Assembly (NCBI GenBank): GCA_028554795.2
Contig: CM068838.1
Location: 87,610,944-87,674,943, forward strand
DNA from: Sinohyriopsis cumingii
Lineage: Eukaryota; Mollusca; Bivalvia; Unionida; Unionidae
DNA: 64,000 nucleotides
Direction of reading: 5' to 3'
A program made the position numbers and the translations under genes. Below the pieces are notes generated by a model. That model was given only the letters and a program-made list of their open reading frames with translations. It made no database searches and was not told the DNA's origin. How positions within the stretch are numbered: position 1 is the first letter of the stretch; each line of letters starts with the position of its first letter. Of this stretch, positions 1-10,019 are shown in pieces.

Positions 1-825
1 TGATGACTGGAGGCAGCTTTGAACTGTCAGCTTAATAGGACAAAACAACTCTGAAAAGTGTTTTTCATGAATGGTCATCTTTATCTAAACAGTTTTCCCA
101 CCAACAGTATTGGCTGTTGCTTGGAAGATCAAAGGTCAAACGAGTCTCATCCATATTTCTAATCTGTGATAGATCAAAATGAGCATTCCTTTCAGTGCTT
201 GATGATAAATTTTTGAAGTGATTCTATATTTTCTTCTATATCTTTTGGTAGCTTTTGTGCGATCTTCGTTTCCTGCCTGAGACAGAAACCATACCAGCTC
301 ATAAAACAAAAACACTAACTGGTTGATGTGACAAATTTTGATGAATGTGTCATATCACTTCATGCGATGATGTACCTGTTTTTCAACATCAACCAAAAAA
401 ATCACTGAATTCTTTCTCCAATGAGGGAATGAAACAATCCCAGTCAGATGTGCTTTCTTTGTTCTCTGCATCTCTTCTAATGCTGCTTTGCTTTTCCACC
501 ATTATTGTATTTGCTTCTCATGTACACAAAATTCACATGCTGCAGCAATCTACAGTTACTGTAACAATATATACAGAGGTCATCAACAACAAAACATTTA
601 AAGTTTAGACTTTGTTCCATGGACAAGCAGACCTCCCTTCTTCCAGGATTTTTTTCCCCTAAATTATCTGACTTATACACAAGTATAAATGGTAGTTCTT
701 CACATGGAGCAAACTTAATAACCTGTCAAAAATTGCTTAGCAATGATTAGCAGCTACGTGATGGCTCTAGAGAACCAACTCTGGCCAATGAAGGTGCTAA
801 TCAAGTGTGTTACCACAGTTCTACA
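1..825. other. No gene seen
   Basis: This is AT-rich sequence downstream of exon A7. I searched the minus strand for the next exon B (a Leu-Pro-x-Pro-x-Cys stretch followed by a donor) and found none. There is no AATAAA on the minus strand that would mark a transcript end. Confidence 0.4.
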
Positions 826-1076
826 CTATACACCAACATTTTTAAACATGAAAAATGACTTACTCCATTCATAGTTGAGCAAGGAGATGTTAAACTGGAG
901 GTCTTCAATGCCCACCATCATCCTGAGGTTGCAGGGGTCGATGTAAATGTATGCACTAAATGATCTGCCAATAACTGCTACATCCATGCAACATTCAACA
1001 CCCATACAAGAGTTCACCAGTCTACAGGTCGTAGCTTTACTGTCCAGACTGCTTGGCCTCTGGACTTTGCTACATT
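826..1076 (-). CDS. Exon A7 of the modular gene, 3' limit uncertain
   Basis: The acceptor is ACAG; the split codon GAA is followed by Cys, as in all A exons. All six A-type cysteines are present, including the Cys-Cys pair and the IDPC motif. The exon is canonical up to the aromatic-x-Trp near position 864. There a strong donor GTAAGT occurs, but in phase 1 rather than the phase 2 used by every other A exon. Read through, the sequence keeps weak similarity to the A-exon tail and then meets TAG at 826. It is either the gene's terminal exon, a damaged exon, or an exon with a shifted donor. Confidence 0.65.
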
Positions 1077-1546
1077 CTGTTGTAATTCAATGTATAAGAA
1101 AACTTTAAGTGAATGGCCTATTGACTGTCAACTGGGTTCAAACATAGTAATGATGATTGGTCCATTGATTGGCAATTTGATTCAGACATAACTAATAATG
1201 GAAAATGATCACTTGGTTGGAAACTGGGTTCAAGCATAGCTAGTACTGATGGTTTTGCACAAGCAGCTTAAGAGTTGTTAACAAATTCATTGACTGTTAC
1301 ATCAATACCTTACTGTTCTGTGAAAACTATTAAAAAATAGGATAGTTCAGCAATGCATTAAATTATCATGCAGAAGTTGAACAATTTTTATTACTAAGTT
1401 CAGAATCCCAATAAGATGTAATTTTAATCCCAATAATGCTAACATTTTCTTTGAAGATTTAAAGGCTGCTACATTTATCATATTTATTCATGTCCAAAAA
1501 ATTAGTAAAGTTGGTGTCGAGCTGATTATTTGGAAAAACTGTTTAC
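1077..1546. other. Intron C6-A7
   Basis: A 470-bp AT-rich intron with nothing recognisable in it beyond the splice sites. Confidence 0.5.
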
Positions 1547-1729
1547 CCATAAGCCATCCCTGATCAAGTGCAGCTGATGATGCTGTTGCCATGGCAGCCC
1601 TATTACACTGTGGACTCTTCAAATATGGAGACAGGCCTAGTGTCTCCAGTAACATATCTACTGCATCACCAGCAAGATTCCCTATAATTGGTAGACCCTG
1701 TTGTTTCTTCCAAAGTGTAAAGGAAAAGT
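1547..1729 (-). CDS. Exon C6 of the modular gene
   Basis: 183 bp, acceptor TTTTCAG, donor G|GTAAAC, entered and left in phase 1. It has the class-C pattern: Asp-Phe-Ser, a conserved Trp, a Gly-rich turn, then LLETLGLSPYLKSPQC carrying the single cysteine. It is the longest C exon because of an Ala/Ser-rich insert before the final Gly-Trp. The acceptor region is duplicated upstream near 1800. Confidence 0.75.
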
Positions 1730-2133
1730 CTGAAAATAGTATAAAAGGTTGTAACTCTAAATTTTATTAACTTATCATAACTTCTCTGTCTACAGAGCAA
1801 AGGAAAAGTCTGAAAATAATAAACTGAGTACATATACGTTATAGCTTTAAATAAAAAAATGACATGAACCAAAATGTCTGAAAATCAAAGCAACTGTTTT
1901 TAAAGTTACTGTTTAAATTTATCTTACATTTAATGGCCTAATTGAGAATACCTTTAAAATGAATGTATTTAAAGGTATTGCTCCATTTGGTAATACTGGT
2001 GAGAAATTGTGAAGATGATATAAAAATCTAACATGGGCCATGGCAGACGTAGATGACAACATATTTACAACATTTAAGATCTAAATAAACAAAATATCAC
2101 AATGGTGCTATCAAGAATCTTAAATATCTGATT

Positions 2134-2254
2134 CAGCAAGATATCTCCAAGGGGTGGCAGATTCCATGTCAGGCAGCAAGATATCTCCAAGGGGTGGCAG
2201 ATTCCATGTCAGGCAGCAAGATATCTCCAAGGGGTGGCAGATTCCATGTCAGGC
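2134..2254. repeat. 40-bp tandem repeat, 3 copies
   Basis: Three nearly identical copies start at 2134, 2174 and 2214 with CAGCAAGATATCTCC. The lack of divergence implies a recent duplication. Confidence 0.9.
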
Positions 2255-3119
2255 AGCTGGGACAAAGCATTGATTAGCGGGTCTGGGAGAGACTAAATAT
2301 CAAATCATGATCAGTCTGTTTTTAGGATTCCCACTGAACAACTTGGAAATTTAACAGAGAGATAAAGGAAACCATAATTAGGTTAAAAATACATGACATT
2401 TATTAACCCTTTACCTCATAAAGTGCATGGCTTTTTAGCTCTTTGATTCACATGTAGCAAAGTTACCCAGTGCAGTGCACTATAAATAAAACACCTGTTA
2501 CCTATTTGACTCCATACACATAAGCCTGCCTGTTAACTGTTAAGCAGTGTAGTGTATACCACAATTAAAAGCAATTTTAGCCATTTTACATGTTTGGTAC
2601 ATATTATGTGTGGAAAAATTTAAGAGTAAAGTCCAATCTTTATAGCTGTATAATTATTTTTCACGGAAGAATTTTGTATGTGCTTTAAAATCTTGAGAGA
2701 ACTTGTTCACTGTCAAGTCAGTGAAGCTGTGTGACCAACCGTAGCTGCCATTTCTCATACTCAAAATGTAAAAGTTCTTTGTGTCTACATCACTAAGTCA
2801 TCTGAATTTGATAATTTATAAAAACTAATTGCTGCCTACATCAATATCAGAGCCCTTATTTAAGTTATTGAAGCTTTCATAGTTGTGATTCTAATCATGA
2901 AAACTCCATAAGTACTGAACGCAATCCGTGACCTCCATTTTGGAGAGTGGAGAATATGACCCCAGTTACTTTAAATAACAGATTTCGGCCTGAGCCTAAA
3001 CAGCAACCACACGATCTGACATAATGGTTATTCACAGCAATGAATGTAGTATCTAATAGTGGTTTTCCCCCCGAATGAGGCACTACAAAAAACTGCTCAA
3101 AATGGCTGATGTTTATAGA

Positions 3120-3705
3120 AGGCGTCAAAAGGCGCCTGTATGCGAATCAGGTAGAGGCATCCAAAGGCGCTTGTATGCAAACTGGGTAGAGGCATCCAAA
3201 GGCGCTTGTATGCAAATGGAGTAGAAGCATCCAAAGGCGCTTGTATGCAAAATGGAGTAGAGGCATCTAAAGGTGCTTGTATGCAAATTGGGCAGAGGCA
3301 TCCAAAGGCACTTGTATGCAAAATGGAGTAGAGGCATCCAAAGGTGCTTGTATGCAAACTGGGTAGAGGCATCCAAAGGCGCTTGTATGCAAATGGAGTA
3401 GAAGCATCCAAAGGTGCTTGTATGCAAATGGAGTAGTGGCATCCAAAGGCGCTTGTATGCAAACTGGGTAGAGGCATCCAAAGGCGCTTGTATGCAAACT
3501 GGGTAGAGGCATCCAAAGGCGCTTGTATGCAAATGGAGTAGAAGCATCCAAAGGTGCTTGTATGCAAACTGGGTAGAGGCATCCAAAGGCACTTGTATGC
3601 AAACTGGGTAGAGGCATCCAAAGGCGCTTGTATGCAAATGGAGTAGAAGCATCCAAAGGTGCTTGTATGCAAATTGGGTAGAGGCATCCAAAGGCACATG
3701 CATAA
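3120..3705. repeat. 35-bp minisatellite, about 17 copies
   Basis: The unit contains GCATCCAAAGGCGCTTGTATGC followed by an alternating AAACTGGGTAGA or AAATGGAGTAGA end; those two unit types form a higher-order pattern. All three minus frames stay open only because the unit lacks stops, so this is not a gene. Confidence 0.9.
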
Positions 3706-3910
3706 GGTAAAGAGTTAAGAATGCACAGAAAAATTTAGGATCAGCATGTTAGCATGGTTATAACTAACCACAAAATACAACCTGAAGAAGTCATTAAAGT
3801 TTTGCACTGGTAGATGGATGACACCATGATTCCCTTTTCTATATTAAGGTTACTTTACACATATAATATCTACAATGAAAGAAAAATTAAGCAAGAAATT
3901 AAATCCAAAC

Positions 3911-4074
3911 CTTGAACAGCAAAGTTCAATTCCAACTGGCAGAGGAAATTAGGCATCTCTGCTCTGTCCAGGAGCTTGATTGTGTGGCAACCTGTTGAAG
4001 CAGATGACAGGCAGTAACTCATATTCAAACTGACTACGTATTTCCTGGCCTGGATCAAGTCTACAATTTCATAA
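3911..4074 (-). CDS. Exon B6 of the modular gene
   Basis: 164 bp, acceptor TTACAG, donor G|GTTTGG. It joins A6 through a split GAT codon and C6 through GAC. It keeps the three B cysteines (SLNMSYC, GC, LC) but is the most divergent B exon: the Leu-Pro-Lys-Pro motif is reduced to Met-Pro, and Trp is replaced after the third cysteine. Confidence 0.75.
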
Positions 4075-4297
4075 CTGTAAGAAAAGGAAATAAGAATGAT
4101 GCAAGAAGGTGAACAAGTTTTTTCCAGCACCTATCTTAAAAGTTTGGGCATAATATAAGTCTGACAGTGTTTGGAGACCAATAAAGATTTTTTTTTCTTA
4201 AAACAAAAGAACAAGGAAAGAAGGAAAACTTTAAATACAGATGAGAGTGAGGTGGGTGGGGTGAAGGTCAAAAATTGTGTAGAACAGTAAAACTTAC

Positions 4298-4553
4298 TCA
4301 AGTTTAACAAGTCCAAGCAAGTAGAGATGATTTTTAGTTTCTATTGAATCATTCAGTAGTGAAAGGTCATAAGTTAGTTTATCAATTCCAACAGTCAGTT
4401 TCTTTTGACAACTGTCAAGATGAAGAAACAGTGAGAAGGAGGCTCCAATCTCTGGAATATCTAGACAGCAGTCCACCTGGTTGCAGGAGCTAGGAATGTG
4501 ACATGTCAAACGGTCCGAGGGAAGAGGCTGTAAAGATATTGGTCTGGAACAAT
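4298..4553 (-). CDS. Exon A6 of the modular gene
   Basis: 256 bp, acceptor TTCTCAG, donor GA|GTAAGT. It starts with split GAT then Cys, and carries all six A cysteines including DCC. The core reads as an amphipathic beta-rich stretch ending in LGLVKLE at the donor. The conserved Tyr-x-Trp-Gly is replaced by a polar stretch. Confidence 0.8.
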
Positions 4554-5332
4554 CTGAGAAAATATTAAAAAAAGCATTTCATGATTTATGTTTCAAAAAT
4601 ACACAAGAATTTTTGATAGTGGTAACAATATTAATTTTACGTTGATTCTACACCAGGTCCTCACAGCTTATATTGATTATTCTTCACATCTAAGACACAA
4701 GCTTAAATTTTCATTTTTAAGGAAACTAACCATCTCAGAGAAAACCACTTAACTTAGATGACCACCATGTCTTCACACAAGCAAGAGCTAGGAGGACCAA
4801 ACTTGGACTGCAGAAGTGCTACGCGAGCATGTTCCCACTGTGCTATCCTGGCCCCAGTAATATTTGAACTATCCACATTCAGTGGGATACAGGAAATATG
4901 GACTCGGAAGATCAGCAATTAAAATACTGTTTCTGTATTTAGTAATCAATAGAAAATTATATTATTCATATCTCATAAACAAGAGCCTTATTACTCAAAA
5001 TGCTTAAAGTTTTCATATTCATTTGATTATCACTATTATAGGTGTGATTGTATGGTAGTAGGGTGTGGTTGGACAGCAATGCAATTAATTTTTTGGAAAA
5101 AATGTTTGATAGCTTTGTTATGTATATTTATTATGCAAATGGTCAGTATATTAAGTAGATATAAATGATGCTTGTTATTGTAACTAATTTTTATTATAAG
5201 ATATTAAATACCATGAACTTTTCTCTAAATTTACAATTGAGAAAGGCATGGGTGATCAGAGGAATGTCTAAAGAAAACTCATTGACAATTTCTCTAATAC
5301 TCTGTGTGATTTTGTTTTCAACAGTTTCTGCA

Positions 5333-6100
5333 GAGATCTAATGGGTTTGTGCTTACTTAATCCCACACAGACCTAATGGATATGTGCTTACTTAATCCCA
5401 CATAGATCTAATGGATATGTGCTTACATAGTCCCACACAAATCTAATGGATATGTGCTTACTTAATCCCACATAGATCTAATGGATATGTGCTTACTTAA
5501 TCCCACATAGATCTAATGGATATGTGCTTACTTAATCCCACAGAAATCTAATGGATATGAGCTTAATTAATCCCACATAGATGTAATGGATATGTGCTTA
5601 CTTAATCCCACATAAATCTAATGGATATGTGCTTACTTAATACCACATAGATCTAATGGATATGTGCTTACTTAATACCACATAGATCTAATGGAGATGT
5701 GCTTACTTAATACCACATAGATCTAATGGATATGTGCTTACTTAATCCCACATAAATCTAATGGATATGTGCTTACTTAATCCCACATAGATCTAATGGA
5801 GATGTGCTTACTTAATACCACATAGATCTAATGGATATGTGCTTACTTAATCCCACATAAATCTAATGGATATGTGCTTACTTAATACCACATAGATCTA
5901 ATGGATATGTGCTTACTTAATACCACATAGATCTAATGGATATGTGCTTACTTAATACCACATAGATCTAATGGATATGTGCTTACTTAATCTCACATAG
6001 ATCTAATGGATATGTGCTTACTTAATGCCATACAGATCTAATGGATATGTACTTACTTCCACATAGATCTAATGGATATGTGCTTACTTAAACCCACAGC
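5333..6100. repeat. 35-bp minisatellite, about 22 copies
   Basis: The unit contains ATCTAATGGATATGTGCTTA followed by CTTAATCCCACATAG. Copies differ at a few positions (TCCCA/TACCA, TATGT/GATGT) shared among neighbours, which indicates block-wise amplification. Confidence 0.9.
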
Positions 6101-6270
6101 ACATGCCCATAAAGGGCATCATTTAACTTTATTTTCTGACCACTCTGTCAAGGATGCATGTCAACAATGAAAATAAAAAATCATTTTGTGGTCCCCTGAC
6201 TGACCCTAATTGACAGGACTCACTGTAAATTCATCTTGCCACAGAACAAACAAAACATCTTGTATCAACT

Positions 6271-6324
6271 TAACATGCTTCCAACCATCTGATGTTGCGT
6301 TGGCATAAACACCTTCTTACTTAC
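6271..6324. repeat. 54-bp duplicate of the end of exon C5
   Basis: The text from CATGCTTCCAACC to ACACCTTC at 6271-6312 repeats at 6325-6366. The 6325 copy is the true end of exon C5; the other lies in the intron with its donor changed from GGTAAG to GTTAAG. Confidence 0.8.
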
Positions 6325-6501
6325 CATGCTTCCAACCATCTGATGTTGCGTTGGCATAAACACCTTCATTTTTGACACACTGTGGCTTAGACATGAAGGA
6401 TGCAATACCAAGATCCTGGTACAGCGTGGACTTGACCAGAGATCCCATTTCCTGTCCAACTGCAAGACCTTTGCTGGACAGCCAGCTTGTCAGATCAAAG
6501 C
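6325..6501 (-). CDS. Exon C5 of the modular gene
   Basis: 177 bp, acceptor TTTCAG, donor G|GTAAGT, phases 1 and 1. It shows GFDLTSWLSSKGL, a conserved Leu-Gly-Ile, PQC with the only cysteine, and the terminal Gly-Trp. Its last 40 or so bases are copied directly downstream in the intron. Confidence 0.8.
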
Positions 6502-6788
6502 CTGAAACAGAAGTTTATATACTGCATGTCAATGGCAAAAACATTAGGTGTAGTATTTCATATGAATAAGGATCTAGACAGGCTTTAAAAAATTATTCTA
6601 AAAAAAGATGTTTCTAATAATATTGAAAAAAGGACAGAATGAGAGAAAAATATAAAAGAAAAAGAGATAATTACATGCATACCAAGAGGGATAAAGACAA
6701 ACCAACAGATGGAAATTTACAAATATGAACACAGAAAAACAGATCCACAGACAGATTATGAAATAACAGATATACAGAAATACAATAC

Positions 6789-6943
6789 CAGGCAGTGCAA
6801 AGCCAGCATCCCAGGTACATAATGGCTTGGGAAGGCGAGTGTTTTTAAATAGTGGCACAGAAAATTCACAGCCATCTTTGGAGAGACACATGCTGACACC
6901 TAAGTTCAAAAGATATACTCCCTCTGTCTCTAGGTCAAACAAA
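6789..6943 (-). CDS. Exon B5 of the modular gene
   Basis: 155 bp, the shortest B exon. Acceptor TTTCAG, donor G|GTATTG. It has NLGVSMC, a second cysteine after five residues, then LPKPLCTW and the final Pro-Gly. It joins A5 through AAT and C5 through GGC. Confidence 0.8.
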
Positions 6944-7353
6944 CTGAAACTAAAATAATATTATAGTTCATCATTAGGAGTTGTTTTACTGACTTTCATC
7001 GATGTTGTTTTTCTTTTACAATCAGAAAAAAGATCAGAATTAAAGTCAATTCAAATTTCTAAGGAATACATGGAATGCATTACACTTATAAAACAGAATT
7101 TATCACACATTAGGATCAAACACCGAATCCTTTATATTTTAAATGGCTTATGTTTAATATTCACTTGAAAATTCTAATAAGAGGGTAATGACGCTGATGT
7201 GAAATGATAAAATGAAAACATCAGCATCCATTTATCTCAGACAACAGTGAACGGTGAAAATGCAAAACCATATGAAATATACAATTCTGAAAATGGGAAG
7301 CACAAAATATATTTTATATGCTAAAACAGGAAAAAACTCAAGTGCGTCCTTAC

Positions 7354-7612
7354 TTGACTCGAATTGCTCCCTGCAGCCAGTAGTGTTCCTCTTGTCCCCA
7401 CTTGTATGTCAGAAGAGATAGAGTAAATTCCCAGGCCTCTATGCCAATCTGGACACGATACAGACATGGGTCCATTTCTATGTAGACTCGCAGGTTCTTT
7501 GCAATCATTGGCACCTCCATACAACACTCAACACCAAGACAGTTTTCTGATATTGCACATGTCACAGGAGTACCAATCAGGTTGGGCAAATTAGATATCT
7601 CCTTTGGACATT
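7354..7612 (-). CDS. Exon A5 of the modular gene
   Basis: 259 bp, acceptor AAACAG, donor AA|GTAAGG. All six A cysteines are present (ECC variant of the pair, MDPC). It ends Tyr-Lys-Trp-Gly-Gln-Glu-Glu then LQGAIRVK, close to the class consensus. Confidence 0.82.
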
Positions 7613-9842
7613 CTGTTTAAAAATTAAAAGACACACATGTCATCAGAGAATTACATCAAAGCATAAAAATTATATATTATCTGATGTTGTTTTAAATTAT
7701 TTAATGGAAAAAAACTCTTATGATTATAATTATATCTAAAAGAAAAATATGGAAACCCTTGTGCAGATATATTCTCGTATTCTCCATTATAAACATGTAC
7801 TAAATGTATACACTGCAAGCAGTACTAGTGGCCACAATGACCACAGACATTTCTTCATTTAACTGTATATGTATCTGTAGCCAAGAAGCTTAGTGCATAA
7901 GTTTAACATAGTCTGATCTAAATCTTGTATAAAGCCCATACAGAGGTAAAGATTTCATCCATGCATTGTAGAAAACAAGAGGCCAAAATGGGCTTGATTT
8001 CATTCACCTGACTCACATGACATACTGGTTGACCTTTTCTCTAAGCAGGCCAATGTAGAATTTTGTAATATAAACTATCTCCCAAACTATATATTATACA
8101 GATTTTACCTATTTACCTATTTTACCATATCTTACTAACGATTCTTTCTAAAGACATAGGCACAACTGATTGCAGTCTCCAGCTCTTGCTCATAATCAAT
8201 GTCATCCAAGATCTTAATGATAACTAATGATAACTAAGTTGTAAAGAAACTGAATGAGACATACAGTTTGTAGATCTAGAGCAGTAACAAGGTCTACACA
8301 TCACATACAAGATATCTCAATAATGTGCACTGATCTCTCTTCCTACAAAATCTGTTTATGACAATGATAATATTAACCTTAAATCTGATTGGAATTTGAT
8401 ATACAGGGTGGCATGGAGTTTGATATACAGGGTGGCATGGAGTTTGATATAAAGAGTGGCATGGAATTTGATATACAGAGTGGCATGGAGTTTAATATAC
8501 AGATTGGCATGGAATTTGATATACAGAGTGGCATGGAATTTGATATACAGAGTGGCATGGAGTTTAATATACAGATTGGCATGGAATTTGATATACAGAG
8601 TGGCATGGAATTTGATATACAGAGTGGCATGGAATTTGATATGGAGTGGCATGGAATTTGATATACAGAGTGGCATGGAGTTTGATATACAGATTGGCAT
8701 GGAATTTGATATACAGAGTGGCATGGTATTTGATATACAGAGTGGCATAGAGTTTGATATACAGAGTGGCATGGAGTTTGATATACAGAGTGGCATGGTA
8801 TTTGATATACAGAGTGGCATGGAATTTGATACACAGAGTGGCATGGAGTTTGATATACAGATTGGCATGGAGTTTGATATACAGAGTGGCATGGAGTTTG
8901 ATATAGAGTGGTATGGAATTTGATGTACAGATTGGCATGGAATTTTATATACAGAGTGGCATGAAGTTTGATATACAGATTGGCATGGAATTTTATATAC
9001 AGAGTGGCATGGAGTTTGATATACAGAGTGGCACGGAATTTTATATACAGATTGGCATGGAATTTTATATACAGAGTGGCATGGAGTTTGATATACAGAG
9101 TGGCATGAAATTTTATATACAGAGTGGGATGGAGTTTGATATACAGAGTGGCATGGAATTTGATATACAATAGATCTTGTTCATAATTAAACTCATACTC
9201 GACGAAGATCTTAATGACACATGCCTATTTATAAAATCTGATCAAAATCCTATCAAAATCCCATATCATATGCAAAGTAAGCTTATACACATGCATTGGT
9301 TTTGTAAAAGTCATCCGTCATCAGCCAATTTAACAAGTATGTAATGATTTAAATCAGGTTAGAAATAAAGACTTTCAAGTGGCAAGAATCTCAGCCAATC
9401 ATGTGCAAGATCACCTCATTAATAAGTACAGATTTTGCTTATAATACAAAAAGATATATCTTGATGATACATGGCTATTTATCAGGTTTGATAAAAATAT
9501 TATCAGAGAATGGAGTCAATAAAAGTTGACAATATTAGCTAGTCAGATACCATTAATGCTCATGAATCTTGCTCCAAGATTGAATTGATTTAACCCTACT
9601 GCTTGGGCTAAGGAAAACTTATCTACCAAGCTAGAATGAAATCTTTTTAATAAAACTAATGTTATCATCTGGAAACCAAAATAGATGCCCATCTCCTGCC
9701 AGCTCAGCTGCCTGACAATACACTAAAATACCATGCAACTACTGTTGGCTGGGTATAAAATAGGTAAGAAAAATGAACAGGAGAAGAATATAGAAAAATT
9801 CCCTGCATTAAACAGTTAACTACTAGAATCAATATTTATTAC
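7613..9842. other. Intron C4-A5
   Basis: A 2.2-kb intron with the 24-bp minisatellite (8388-9173) flanked on both sides by degenerate pieces of a dispersed repeat (about 8130-8230 and 9175-9500) that also occurs at 51.3-52.2 kb. Confidence 0.5.
8388..9173. repeat. 24-bp minisatellite, about 33 copies
   Basis: The unit is GGCATGGAATTTGATATACAGAGT with a GGAGTTT variant. Its length is a multiple of three, so long periodic frames are open on both strands; they are artefacts. Confidence 0.92.
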
Positions 9843-10019
9843 TATTCTTGAGTCGTCCAACTGCACCAGAATACGGAGGTTGTGTAGGGTCACATGGAAA
9901 ATCAACCAAGAACCGTGCAAGTTCCAATTCTTCAAGTAACTGGTTTATCACAACTTTATCAAGTGTCCCATTGACAATTTTCTGTCCTTTCTCTTTCAGC
10001 CAAGTTGTGAGAGAAAAAC
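9843..10019 (-). CDS. Exon C4 of the modular gene
   Basis: 177 bp, acceptor TTGCAG. It reads GFSLTTWLKEKG..., LLEELELARFL, then PC. The donor is the weaker A|GTAATA; it is chosen because it restores phase 1 and gives a length equal to C1 and C5. An alternative donor GTGCAG lies about 30 bases upstream. Confidence 0.7.

Larger units (their letters stand above)
1730..3910. other. Intron B6-C6
   Basis: A 2.2-kb intron containing a partial copy of the C6 acceptor (1795-1825), a 40-bp triplicate (2134-2254) and a 35-bp minisatellite (3120-3700). Nothing else is recognised. Confidence 0.5.
4554..6324. other. Intron C5-A6
   Basis: A 1.8-kb intron whose second half is the 35-bp minisatellite at 5333-6100, followed by a duplicated piece of exon C5 (6271-6324). 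Confidence 0.5.

Noticed and set aside
345..608. 87-aa plus-strand ORF with a hydrophobic segment
   Set aside because: No codon bias, relatives or promoter; the length is expected by chance in AT-rich DNA.
3097..3703. Three overlapping minus-strand ORFs of 129-200 aa
   Set aside because: They are periodic translations of the 35-bp minisatellite; the unit has no stop in any minus frame.
8356..9173. Long ORFs on both strands, up to 263 aa
   Set aside because: Pure 24-bp repeat; open in several frames on both strands, no start context or splice support.
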